The position numbers and the translations under genes were made by a program. A model generated the notes under the pieces. It saw only the letters and a program-made list of their open reading frames with translations, had not been told where the DNA came from and did not search any database. Positions 6,538-12,918 of a stretch of 12,918 nucleotides of DNA are shown piece after piece; the first letter of the stretch is position 1, and each line of letters starts with the position of its first letter. The stretch spans positions 1 through 12,918 of the forward strand of contig CAMPJH010000029.1 in assembly GCA_946886845.1 (NCBI GenBank), in the 5' to 3' direction. Source of the stretch: an uncultured Sphingomonas sp. Its GTDB lineage: Bacteria; Pseudomonadota; Alphaproteobacteria; Sphingomonadales; Sphingomonadaceae.

Positions 6538-7976
6538 TAGCGAGCCTTCCCGTCGGCGCTCTTGCTCGATGGTTGGCCGGGGCGCTTGCGGACCGCTGCC
6601 GATGGCGTGATCCCGGCAGTCCGGATCGGCGCCTCCGGCGGCTCCTCCTCGTGCGCGTGCGGCGGCTGGCTCATCAGCTTGAGGATGTACCAGATGCCTG
6701 CGCCGAACACGGCGAAATAGACGAGCACGAAAGCGGTCAGCGAGGCGCCAACCGCGGGGGCGGCGATCGGTGAAACCGCATCCCTTGTCCGCATCAGGCC
6801 CTGGATGACCCATGGCTGGCGGCCGACCTCGGTCGTCACCCAGCCCGCGATCACCGCGACGAACCCGGCCGGTCCCATGACGAGGGCGAAGCGATGCAGT
6901 ACGCGGGAGCTGAATAGCCGTCCGCGCCAGCGGAGCCACAAGCTCGCGAGGCCAAGCGCGAGCATCAGCAGCCCCAGGCCAACCATGATTCGAAACGACC
7001 AGAAGATGATCGCCGCTGGCGGTCGATCAGCTTCCGGAATCGTGTCGAGCCCTGCAATTGGTCCCTTGAGGTCATGTTCCAACAGGAGGCTGCCCAGCTT
7101 GGGAATTGCAATCGCGTAGTCGATCCTTTGCTCGCGGTCGTTCAGCCATCCGACGACGTAGAATGGCGCGCCGTCGGGGTAGCTTCGATAGTGGCCTTCG
7201 AGGGCCATGATCTTCGCCGGCTGGTATTTGTGTGTGTTGAGACCGTGCTGGTCGCCGACAATGATCTGGAGCGGGGCGACCAGCGCCGCCATCCACATCG
7301 CCATCGAGAACATCTTGCGGACCGCGGGATTGTCTACGCCCTTCAGCAGGTGCCAGGCGCCGACCGCGCCGACCACCAGTGCCGTCGTCAGGTAGGCCGC
7401 GATCAGCGTGTGCGCGAAACGATAGGGGAAGCTGGGGTTAAAGATGATCGGAAGCCAGCTCCCCGCCGGAACGTACTGGCCTTGATCATTGATCGCGAAG
7501 CCGACGGGAGTCTGCATCCAGCTGTTTGCGGAGAGTATCCAGAAGGCCGAGACCGCGGTCCCGGCCGCGACCATCAACGTCGCGACGAAGTGGAGCCGCT
7601 TGCCGACCCGCTCGAGCCCGAACAGCATCACCCCTAGGAACCCCGCCTCGAGGAAGAAGGCGGTCAGAACCTCGTAGGCCATCAGCGGCCCGATCACCGG
7701 ACCTGCCCGGTCCGAGAACACCGACCAGTTGGTGCCGAACTCGTAGGACATGACGATGCCCGAGACGACTCCCATCGCGAAGACGATGGCGAAGATCTTC
7801 AGCCAATAACGGAACAGGTTGAAATAGCGCGCTTCGGCGGTCTTCAGCCACAGCGCCTCGAGCACCGCCAAATAGCTGGCGAGGCCGATGGTGAAGGCCG
7901 GGAAAATGAAATGAAACGAAATCGTGAACGCGAATTGCAGCCGTGCCAGCAGGAGGGCCGTTTCGCTCACCATCAT
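6537..7976 (-). CDS. cydA: Cytochrome bd quinol oxidase subunit I, cyanide-insensitive type
   Basis: CydA carries the three hemes and the quinol site of the bd oxidase. The 479 residues keep the expected ligands: His22 (SFHFIFP), His189 (RFAHTLIA) and Met331 (WSFRIMVGLG), plus Glu102 and Glu110 of the proton channel (YEVLTAFFLE). Lys255/Glu260 (KIMALE) and GRQPW (385-389) belong to the quinol region. The Q loop after Glu260 is short, which marks the CIO/short-loop group with low cyanide sensitivity. Helices fill most of 8-435; the cytoplasmic tail (440-479) is Glu/Pro then basic and looks poorly conserved. The ATG at 7976 overlaps the upstream stop as ATGA; the adjacent ATG at 7973 is an equal alternative. 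It is followed by cydB at TAATG. Confidence 0.97.
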   Translation of the reverse strand: MMVSETALLLARLQFAFTISFHFIFPAFTIGLASYLAVLEALWLKTAEARYFNLFRYWLKIFAIVFAMGVVSGIVMSYEFGTNWSVFSDRAGPVIGPLMAYEVLTAFFLEAGFLGVMLFGLERVGKRLHFVATLMVAAGTAVSAFWILSANSWMQTPVGFAINDQGQYVPAGSWLPIIFNPSFPYRFAHTLIAAYLTTALVVGAVGAWHLLKGVDNPAVRKMFSMAMWMAALVAPLQIIVGDQHGLNTHKYQPAKIMALEGHYRSYPDGAPFYVVGWLNDREQRIDYAIAIPKLGSLLLEHDLKGPIAGLDTIPEADRPPAAIIFWSFRIMVGLGLLMLALGLASLWLRWRGRLFSSRVLHRFALVMGPAGFVAVIAGWVTTEVGRQPWVIQGLMRTRDAVSPIAAPAVGASLTAFVLVYFAVFGAGIWYILKLMSQPPHAHEEEPPEAPIRTAGITPSAAVRKRPGQPSSKSADGKAR

Positions 7977-9316
7977 TCCGCCTGCTTGCTGCTTTCGTCG
8001 CGCGTTTTTTTCCTGGACCGGCTGGCGATCAGCTTGTCGATCTTGCGGCCGTCCATGTCGACGATCTCGAACGCCCAGCCGTCATGCGTAAAACGCTCAC
8101 CGGTGTCCGGAAGGTGCTTCAAAACGGCCAGCGCGAAGCCGGCCACGGTGGTGAAATCGCGATCGGCTCGAAGCTGGATTCCAAGGCGGTCGGAAAGCAC
8201 GTCGGCGCTGGCCGCGCCGGACAGCAAATAGCTGCCGTCTTCGCGCTCGACGATGTCGGGCTCCTCGCCTTCCTCGATGTCGTGGCGAAATGCGCCGGCG
8301 AGCGCAGCCAGCAGGCTACCCGGGGTGACGATGCCGTCGAAGTGGCCATATTCGTCGTGGACGAGCGCCAGCGGCACATCGGCCGAGCGGAGCACGGCCA
8401 GCGCATCCATCGCGTCCATCAGGTCGGGGATCACCGGCGCCGGCCGCGCTAGCTCGCGCAGGTTCAGCTCGCGGCCGTCGAGCATCGCGTCGAGCAGGTC
8501 ACGGGTTTGAATGACCCCGACGATATTCTCGACCGATCCGTCGGCGACCGGAATCCGGCTGTGCGGCGTTTGCTTGAGCGCTTGCCGGATCTCCTCGGGC
8601 GAAGCGGAGATGTCGATCCAGTCGACCTCGGTCCGCGGGGTCATCACCTCCCGAACGGGACGGTCGGCGAGCCTGACCACACCCGAAATGATCGCACGCT
8701 CGCTTTCCTCGAGCACTCCGGCGGTCTGCGCTTCGGCAACCACCAGGTGCAGCTCCTCCGCGGTCACCGCATTCTCCGATTCGCGGTTCAGCCCCATCAG
8801 CCTGAACGCCAGGGCGCTGGTTCGGTCGAGCAGCCAGACGAAGGGCGCCGACGCTTTCGACAGCCAGCGCATCGGCCGCGACACCACCGCCGCGATCGGC
8901 TCCGGCGACCGCAGCGCCAGCTGCTTCGGGACGATCTCGCCGATTACCAGCGATAAATAAGTGACGATGACGATGACGAGTCCAAAGCCGACGGTTTGCG
9001 CGGTTTCGGGCTCGAGCCCTATCAGCTGCAGCCGCTGGGCGGTCGGGGTTCCAAGGCTCGCACCCGAATAAGCGCCCGCGAGGATTCCAATGAGGGTGAT
9101 GCCGATCTGGACGGTCGACAGGAACCGTCCGGGATCGGAGGCGAGGTCGAGCGCGCACCGAGCGCCGCTGCTGCCGCTTCGAGCCATCGCTTTGAGACGC
9201 GCTTCCCGGGACGAAACGACCGCGAGCTCGCTCATCGCCAGCACGCCATTGAGCGCGATCAGCGCGGCAATGATGAGGACATCGATCCACGGGAACGGGA
9301 GCAGTTGGTCGCTCAT
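7973..9316 (-). CDS. CNNM/CorC-type membrane protein with CBS pair (hemolysin family)
   Basis: This 447-residue protein belongs to the DUF21/CNNM-CBS-CorC_HlyC family, often annotated 'hemolysin' although members are mainly linked to Mg2+/Co2+ and other ion efflux. Residues 1-175 are the CNNM membrane domain (helices near 10-27, 67-85, 110-130 and a fourth around 150-170) with NGVLAMSELAVVSSREARL (23-41) and YLSLVIGEIVPKQLAL (120-135). CBS domains follow at about 223-285 (REVMTPRTEVDWID) and 290-345 (PLALVHDEYGHFDGIVT). The CorC_HlyC domain is at 355-432 (GSYLLSGAASADVL, FTTVAGFALAVL). The ATG at 9316 starts the family-typical N-terminus but lacks a clear Shine-Dalgarno. Its TGA overlaps cydA, so it is co-translated with the oxidase. 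The transported ion cannot be read from the sequence. Confidence 0.93.
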   Translation of the reverse strand: MSDQLLPFPWIDVLIIAALIALNGVLAMSELAVVSSREARLKAMARSGSSGARCALDLASDPGRFLSTVQIGITLIGILAGAYSGASLGTPTAQRLQLIGLEPETAQTVGFGLVIVIVTYLSLVIGEIVPKQLALRSPEPIAAVVSRPMRWLSKASAPFVWLLDRTSALAFRLMGLNRESENAVTAEELHLVVAEAQTAGVLEESERAIISGVVRLADRPVREVMTPRTEVDWIDISASPEEIRQALKQTPHSRIPVADGSVENIVGVIQTRDLLDAMLDGRELNLRELARPAPVIPDLMDAMDALAVLRSADVPLALVHDEYGHFDGIVTPGSLLAALAGAFRHDIEEGEEPDIVEREDGSYLLSGAASADVLSDRLGIQLRADRDFTTVAGFALAVLKHLPDTGERFTHDGWAFEIVDMDGRKIDKLIASRSRKKTRDESSKQAE

Positions 9317-9377
9317 GGGCGGGAGCGGGTCTTGCCTACAAATCGCCTCGGCAGCAAGCGCCAGGGACCCAAGCAGG

Positions 9378-9830
9378 CTAGCGGCGCTCGGCGAAGAAGC
9401 GCTTGAGAAGCTCGGTCGCTTCGGATTCGCCGATACCGCCGACGACTTCCGGACGATGGTGGCACGTCGGCTGGGAATAAATTCGCGCGCCGTGGACAAC
9501 TCCGCCGCCCTTTGGGTCCTCTGCTGCAAAACAAACCGCCTCGACTCGTGCAAGGGACGCAGCGGCCGCGCACATCGCGCATGGCTCCAGAGTGACCCAC
9601 AAAGTGCAGCCGTCGAGCCGGGGCTGGCCGAGCGTTTCTGCGGCCGCCCGGATCGCCACCATCTCGGCATGGGCGGTGGGGTCGAGCGAGCCGCGCATGC
9701 CGTTGCGCGCCCCGGCAACGATCCTGTCGCCAAGCGTGACGACCGCTCCGACCGGTACCTCGCCGGCCGCCGCAGCTTCGGCGGCGAGGTCGAGCGCCCG
9801 GCGCATTGGCGGAGGCAACGGGAAAGGCAT
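9378..9830 (-). CDS. tadA: tRNA adenosine(34) deaminase
   Basis: TadA deaminates adenosine 34 of tRNA-Arg(ACG) to inosine, letting one tRNA read CGU, CGC and CGA. The 150 residues cover the compact cytidine/deoxycytidylate deaminase fold. The zinc site is complete: His54-Ala-Glu56 (TAHAEMVAIR), with Glu56 the proton shuttle, and Cys84/Cys87 in LEPCAMCA. EVPVGAVV (24-31), EDPKGGGV (104-111) and a late HHRPEVVGGI (124-133) followed by ELLKRFFAER (140-149) fit TadA over other deaminases. An in-frame TAG lies 9 bases before the ATG at 9830, so the start is this ATG or Met9 (9806), which fits the shortest homologs. No clear ribosome site is seen. The gene sits between a small anchored protein and the CNNM gene, 61 bases from the latter. 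Confidence 0.95.
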   Translation of the reverse strand: MPFPLPPPMRRALDLAAEAAAAGEVPVGAVVTLGDRIVAGARNGMRGSLDPTAHAEMVAIRAAAETLGQPRLDGCTLWVTLEPCAMCAAAASLARVEAVCFAAEDPKGGGVVHGARIYSQPTCHHRPEVVGGIGESEATELLKRFFAERR

Positions 9831-9875
9831 TGGCGCGGGCTAACCCAGCGGCCGGCAACTGTCATCCCGGCGCGG

Positions 9876-10166
9876 TCAACCGGCGTTGTTGTCGACCTGA
9901 TTAACGGCCTGATTGGATTGATTGTCCGGCGGCACCACCCTCACCTTGGGCACGGTGACGTTGGTAGTCTCGGTGCCTATGGCGATCGAGCCGGTTTCGA
10001 CGTCGAACGCTGGAGTCTGGCCGCCGCTGGCGGAAACTCCGTTCTCGGTTGCGCTGACATCGGGCGCCTCGGCGCCGCGGATCTGCCTGACGTCGACAAA
10101 CCCGGTCGCAACGGCGATCAGCGCCGCGACCACTACGAGTATCAAGACGAAAATGACGGCACGCAT
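9876..10166 (-). CDS. Small membrane-anchored protein, function unknown
   Basis: This 96-residue protein has one N-terminal hydrophobic segment (about 3-23, VIFVLILVVVAALIAVATGF) with little charge before it. It is either an uncleaved anchor or a signal peptide. The rest should face the periplasm and is Thr/Val/Asn-rich: ETGSIAIGTETTNVTVPKVRVVPP at 57-80, then a Gln/Asn-rich tail NQSNQAVNQVDNN. I do not recognise a family; the TVPKVRVVPP strand resembles short sphingomonad anchored proteins I cannot name. The ATG at 10166 is favoured because it precedes the hydrophobic segment directly. A longer frame to 10310 would add 48 basic residues and reach toward rpmB. Only 45 bases separate it from tadA and no terminator is visible, so they may share a transcript. 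Confidence 0.7.
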   Translation of the reverse strand: MRAVIFVLILVVVAALIAVATGFVDVRQIRGAEAPDVSATENGVSASGGQTPAFDVETGSIAIGTETTNVTVPKVRVVPPDNQSNQAVNQVDNNAG

Positions 10167-10326
10167 CCAGTGGCCCTGTTCCGCTATGTCGAAAGTCCGA
10201 CGTTCAACAAACGCCGCAATGCGGCGCTGGTTGCGCTGGATGCATTGACGAGTCGGAGTGCAGCGGCTAACGGACGCCCGCATTTTCGGGACCGCCACGG
10301 CCCCGGCCAAACATCAGGATTAGACC
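10167..10326. other. Divergent spacer between the 96-residue protein and rpmB
   Basis: These 160 bases separate two divergent genes and should carry both promoters. A perfect 6-bp inverted repeat with a 3-base loop, CGCCGC AAT GCGGCG, lies at 10212-10226 near the centre. It may be a regulator site; it lacks a T-run and stands between divergent genes, so it is not a likely terminator. A possible minus-strand -35/-10 pair is too weak to call. Confidence 0.4.
10245..10273 (+). promoter_or_regulatory. Candidate rpmB promoter
   Basis: TTGACG (10245-10250) matches a sigma-70 -35 box in five of six positions. A weak -10-like TAACGG follows at 10268-10273 with a 17-base spacer. The -10 is poor, so this is a candidate only. 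Confidence 0.3.
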
Positions 10327-10626
10327 ATGTCGCGCGTATGCGAGCTGACCGGCAAGGGCCGGCAGGTGGGCAACAATGTTTCCCACGCCAATAACAAGAC
10401 CAAGCGGGTGTTCCTGCCCAATTTGCAGGACGTCACCCTGATTTCCGACGCGCTCGAGCGCAGCGTCAAGCTGCGGGTATCGACCCACGGGCTTCGCTCG
10501 GTCGAGCATGTCGGCGGCCTCGACAATTGGCTGGCCAAGACCAGCGACGAGAAGCTTTCGACCAAGGCTCGCAAGCTGAAGCGCGAAATCGCCAAAAAGC
10601 AGAACGAAGCGGTCACCGCGGCCTAA
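10327..10626 (+). CDS. rpmB: 50S ribosomal protein bL28
   Basis: bL28 is a small basic protein of the large ribosomal subunit. The 99 residues match the extended alphaproteobacterial form. It starts [27 protein letters not shown], with the family pattern C.(I/L)TGK....GN.VSH.N.KTKR (5-27), then [10 protein letters not shown] (29-38) and [15 protein letters not shown] (47-61). A C-terminal Lys-rich helix ends [10 protein letters not shown] (84-93). Only one of the zinc-type cysteines is present (Cys5), so this looks like the zinc-independent form. The ATG at 10327 has an AGGA-like site about 8 bases upstream. It is alone on its strand, with divergent and convergent neighbours, so it is probably a single-gene transcript from the promoter suggested at 10245. 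Confidence 0.97.
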   Translation: MSRVCELTGKGRQVGNNVSHANNKTKRVFLPNLQDVTLISDALERSVKLRVSTHGLRSVEHVGGLDNWLAKTSDEKLSTKARKLKREIAKKQNEAVTAA

Positions 10627-10698
10627 GGCTGGGGCGGCAGGTCCGCCGCGCCGTTTCCAAAACCAGCCGACGCACAGGTGCGATCGCGCCTTGGCGAT

Positions 10699-10728
10699 GC
10701 TGAACCATTGCTGCATTCGCGGTTCAGC
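10699..10728. repeat. 8-bp perfect inverted repeat, GCTGAACC / GGTTCAGC
   Basis: Arms lie at 10699-10706 and 10721-10728 with a 14-base spacer. Both strands could form a stem; the length is near that of a regulator half-site pair. No gene starts next to it, which argues against an operator. Confidence 0.45.
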
Positions 10729-10843
10729 CTTCATTGTTCCCGAATCATCCATAAGTGTCTGACGTGGCGGGGTTTCCCCCTTTCCCTGCTGCAAATGGCG
10801 CGGCCGAAAGGCCGCCGGATTCCCTCGCGTCGCGTATCGAGGG

Positions 10844-10873
10844 GGGCCCGGAGCGAGCAATCGCTTCGGGCCC
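10844..10873. terminator. Strong hairpin between rpmB and cobT, likely terminator
   Basis: GGGCCCG (10844-10850) pairs with CGGGCCC (10867-10873), and AGCGA (10852-10856) with TCGCT (10861-10865), around a GCAA loop. On plus-strand RNA the one odd position is a G-U wobble, giving 13 continuous pairs and a GNRA tetraloop. On the minus strand it becomes an A-C mismatch. The stem begins 20 bases after the cobT stop, a usual terminator distance, yet no T-run follows on that strand. On the plus strand AATTCTTATCC follows. It may act in both directions. Confidence 0.5.
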
Positions 10874-10892
10874 AATTCTTATCCCCTTCAGA

Positions 10893-12701
10893 TCACGGGC
10901 TTTCAAACAAGCGGGCGAGCTGCTCGATCATCGCCCCGCCAAGCTGCTCGGCGTCCATTATCGTCACCGCCCGTTCGTAATAGCGGGTGACGTCGTGGCC
11001 GATGCCGATCGCCACCAATTCGACCGGCGACCTTTGCTCGATCCAGCCGATCACCTGCCGCAGATGCCGTTCGAGATAGGTGCCGCCGTTGGCCGAAGCG
11101 GTCGAATCGTCGACCGGCGCGCCATCCGAGATCACCATCAGGATCCGCCGTTCCTCGGGCCGGGCGATCAACCGCTGGTGCGCCCACAGCAAAGCCTCGC
11201 CGTCGATATTCTCCTTGAGCAACCCTTCGCGCATCATCAGCCCGAGATTGCGCTTGGAGTGCCGGTAGGGCTCGTCGGCCCGCTTGTAGACGATGTGCCG
11301 CAAGTCGTTGAGCCGGCCGGGATGGGCCGGACGGCCGGCAGCGAGCCAGGCCTCGCGGCTCTGTCCGCCCTTCCAGGCCCGGGTTGTGAAGCCGAGGATC
11401 TCGCTGGCGACCCCGCAGCGTTCGAGCGTCCGGGCAAGAATGTCGGCGCAGACCGCGGCGATGGCGATCGGGCGGCCGCGCATTGAGCCCGAATTGTCGA
11501 TCAGCAACGAGACCACGGTGTCGCGAAACTCGGTCTCGCGCTCGATCTTATAGCTGAGCGAGTGGGAAGGGGTGACGATCACCCGCGCCAGCCGCGCCGC
11601 GTCGAGCAATCCCTCTTCCTGGTCGAAGTCCCAGCTTCGCGCCTGCTGCGCCATCAACCGCCGCTGCAGCCGGTTGGCGAGCTTGGTTACGACATTGTGA
11701 AGCCCGCCGATCTGCTGATCGAGATAGGCGCGAAGCCGGTTGAGCTCGACTTCGTCGCACAGCTCGCCGGCCTCGACGATTTCGTCGAATCGGGTGGTGA
11801 AAGCCTTGTAATCGGTCGGCGGAGCCAGCTCCCAGTTGCGTCGGGCCAGGCCCGGGCGGCCGCTGTCGCTTGCCTCCTCGCTTTCGGCGAGCTCGTCGTC
11901 GCCGGGCTCGTAATCCTCGAGCGACTGGCTGTCGTCAGCCTCCTCGTCGCTCTGTTCGGCGCGCATTTCGGATTCCCCGGCGTCGGGCGCCGATTCGCCC
12001 TCCTCATCGCCTTCGTCGCCGCTGCCTTCGTCGCCCTCGTCCTCGCCGCTTTCCTCCAGCTCGTCCTCGGCTTCATCGGCCGCGGTCGCCAGGTTGAGGT
12101 CTTCGAGCAGCTGCCGGGACATTCGGGCGAAAGCGGCCTGGTCGTCCAGAGTCAGCGCGAGGCCGTCGAGCTCTGCCGCCGCTTTCTCCTCGATCCACGG
12201 CGAGACCAGCTTCAAGCCCGGCTGCGCGGCCTTCGGCGGCGGCTCGCCGCTCAGGCGCTCGCGGGCGATCAGGCCGATGGCGGTCGCCAGCGGCACCTCC
12301 TCGGCGGTTCGGGCGCGAAGGATGGCGTCGCCACGGACCCGCGCCTCGGCCAGCTGGGCGAGATTGGCGCGGACTCCGCTCAGGCCCCGCGCGCCCAGAG
12401 CCTCGACCCGCGCGGTCTCGAGCGCATCGAACACGGCTCGAGCTTCGGGATCGGCCGGCGCCAGCGACGAATGCAGGCGGCTGTCGTGGTAGCGCAGCCG
12501 AAGCGCCGTCGAATCGGCCGCGCCCCGCGCCTCGGCGACCAGCTTCGGCTCGAGGCCCGGACCTGGCGAAGGGACGCGCGCCGCGCGCGCCGCCGGCGAC
12601 GCCGCTTCCGAGGCAAACACCACATCGAGATCGGGCGTTCGGGCAATCGCCCGCGCCGCCCCGGCCAGGGCACGGCGAAACTGGTCGAGCCGTTCGGCCA
12701 C
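10893..12701 (-). CDS. cobT: Cobaltochelatase subunit CobT
   Basis: CobT pairs with the AAA+ ATPase CobS; the CobST motor drives CobN to insert cobalt into hydrogenobyrinic acid diamide in aerobic cobalamin synthesis. This 602-residue protein has an Ala/Arg-rich N-terminal domain (1-205), with [13 protein letters not shown] near 70-82. An acidic Glu/Asp/Gly/Ser-rich linker follows (about 207-280). The C-terminal von Willebrand A domain (about 390-602) has the metal-site motif DNSGSM at 402-407, [17 protein letters not shown] sequence near 434-446, and SDGAPVDD at 525-532. The GTG at 12701 is used: no in-frame ATG lies before residue 194, and the GTG starts one base after the cobS stop. CobN is not visible, as in other genomes where CobST stand apart from cobalamin operons. 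Confidence 0.95.
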   Translation of the reverse strand: MAERLDQFRRALAGAARAIARTPDLDVVFASEAASPAARAARVPSPGPGLEPKLVAEARGAADSTALRLRYHDSRLHSSLAPADPEARAVFDALETARVEALGARGLSGVRANLAQLAEARVRGDAILRARTAEEVPLATAIGLIARERLSGEPPPKAAQPGLKLVSPWIEEKAAAELDGLALTLDDQAAFARMSRQLLEDLNLATAADEAEDELEESGEDEGDEGSGDEGDEEGESAPDAGESEMRAEQSDEEADDSQSLEDYEPGDDELAESEEASDSGRPGLARRNWELAPPTDYKAFTTRFDEIVEAGELCDEVELNRLRAYLDQQIGGLHNVVTKLANRLQRRLMAQQARSWDFDQEEGLLDAARLARVIVTPSHSLSYKIERETEFRDTVVSLLIDNSGSMRGRPIAIAAVCADILARTLERCGVASEILGFTTRAWKGGQSREAWLAAGRPAHPGRLNDLRHIVYKRADEPYRHSKRNLGLMMREGLLKENIDGEALLWAHQRLIARPEERRILMVISDGAPVDDSTASANGGTYLERHLRQVIGWIEQRSPVELVAIGIGHDVTRYYERAVTIMDAEQLGGAMIEQLARLFESP

Positions 12702-12702
12702 G

Positions 12703-12918
12703 TCAGGCCGTCCCGACGACGCTTTCCGGCAAATCCTGGCCGAACACCCGCTGATAATATTCGGCGACGATCGCCCGTTCCGCTTCGTCGCACTTGTTGA
12801 GGAACGACAGCCGGAAGGCGAAGCCGACATCGCCGAAGATCAGCGAGTTCTGCGCCCAGCTGATCACGGTGCGCGGGCTCATCACGGTCGAGATGTCGCC
12901 GTTGATGAAGCCCTGGCG
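12703..12918 (-). CDS. cobS: Cobaltochelatase subunit CobS, C-terminal 71 residues (partial)
   Basis: This is the end of CobS, the AAA+ ATPase that works with CobT; the rest lies beyond base 12918. The frame stays open to the window edge. It reads [20 protein letters not shown], then [19 protein letters not shown] and [15 protein letters not shown], which matches the conserved CobS tail: the sensor-2-like SPRT segment and the FLNKCDE...EYYQR ending. The TGA is separated from the cobT GTG by one base, so the two subunits are translationally linked, as expected for a stoichiometric complex. Nothing about the Walker motifs can be judged from this part. Confidence 0.95.
   Translation of the reverse strand, partial: RQGFINGDISTVMSPRTVISWAQNSLIFGDVGFAFRLSFLNKCDEAERAIVAEYYQRVFGQDLPESVVGTA

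Larger units (their letters stand above)
10627..10892. other. Hairpin-rich spacer between convergent rpmB and cobT
   Basis: These 266 bases hold no credible gene but several inverted repeats: GGCTGG (10627-10632) with CCAGCC (10663-10668) enclosing GGCGG/CCGCC (10633-10647); GCTGAACC with GGTTCAGC (10699-10728); a short GGGG/CCCC (10769-10779); GCGGCC-GAAA-GGCCGC (10800-10815); CCCTCG with CGAGGG (10822-10843); and a 13-bp stem (10844-10873). The last three stand in a row with six or fewer bases between them. GNRA loops (GAAA, GCAA) are formed on the plus strand. This could be the rpmB 3' region, an unlisted small RNA, or paired terminators. Confidence 0.45.

Noticed and set aside
6538..6939. 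Upstream extension of the cydB frame
   Set aside because: It would overlap cydA for 400 bases. The family N-terminus MDLTVIWAF begins at 6537 with a good ribosome site.
9317..9865. Upstream extension of the CNNM frame across tadA
   Set aside because: The added residues run antiparallel in character to tadA coding and lack any CNNM similarity. The family start is MSDQLLPFPW at 9316.
10267..10875. Minus-strand frame of 202 residues covering the hairpin-rich spacer and antisense to rpmB
   Set aside because: No ribosome site precedes its start codons, the sequence matches no family I know, and half of it is the reverse of rpmB.
10627..10892. Signal recognition particle RNA, tmRNA or cobalamin riboswitch in the structured spacer
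   Set aside because: I looked for the conserved SRP loop, a tRNA-like T-arm and the B12-box and saw none. The cobT end, not its start, faces the spacer, so a riboswitch would be misplaced.
11562..12800. Open frame of 412 residues on the plus strand antisense to cobT
   Set aside because: It lies wholly opposite cobT, whose motifs are intact, and its translation is Arg/Leu/Gly-rich without domains. Long antisense frames are expected in high-GC DNA.
1..12918. CRISPR array, insertion sequence, integrase or phage gene
   Set aside because: No regularly spaced repeats, terminal inverted repeats, transposase motifs or phage-type genes were seen. The content is ordinary chromosomal core.

Overview
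The window is high-GC bacterial DNA with strongly alphaproteobacterial content, most likely from the order Sphingomonadales. Pointers are the TonB-dependent receptor style (DIIVTGSRIP after an AFAQ signal-peptide end), the purD / xseA / DUF2093 neighbourhood, the CobS-CobT pair and a cyanide-insensitive type cytochrome bd. This placement is inferred from protein character; no database search was possible. Coding density is high: the largest gene-free gap is 266 bases, and there are no insertion sequences, tRNA, rRNA or CRISPR arrays.

Layout from left to right. (1) 1-824, minus: N-terminal part of a TonB-dependent receptor, cut by the window edge. (2) 1046-1573, plus: a small exported protein with a Cys...RLACFD motif. 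(3) 1570-3176, minus: xseA (exonuclease VII large subunit) followed by a coupled DUF2093 gene. (4) 3176-5422, plus: purD, a three-helix membrane protein with a BON-like loop, and a membrane-anchored helix-hairpin-helix protein. (5) 10166 down to 5426, minus: an anchored 96-residue protein, tadA, a CNNM/CorC-type CBS protein, cydA, cydB and a CTG-started DUF2474 mini-subunit. The last four are joined by stop/start overlaps. (6) 10327-10626, plus: rpmB. (7) 12918 down to 10893, minus: the end of cobS and a complete cobT.

Genes by job: purD makes glycinamide ribonucleotide for purine synthesis; xseA degrades single-stranded DNA with XseB, which is not in the window. TadA makes the wobble inosine of tRNA-Arg, and bL28 is a 50S protein. 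CydA, CydB and the DUF2474 peptide form a quinol oxidase for low oxygen or inhibited heme-copper oxidases. The CNNM/CBS protein is co-translated with them and may serve ion homeostasis at the same membrane. CobS and CobT are the AAA+ and von Willebrand A parts of the aerobic cobaltochelatase; CobN is not visible.

The most striking architecture is the packing of gene borders. xseA and purD start head to head with a one-base overlap, two convergent pairs end within 0-3 bases of each other, and the cyd operon is fully stop/start linked. The main unexplained stretch is 10627-10892, between convergent rpmB and cobT, which holds several consecutive hairpins, two of them with GNRA loops. The candidates for undescribed biology are this structured spacer and the two uncharacterised membrane proteins behind purD. 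I found nothing I could defend as a complete new defence or mobile system.
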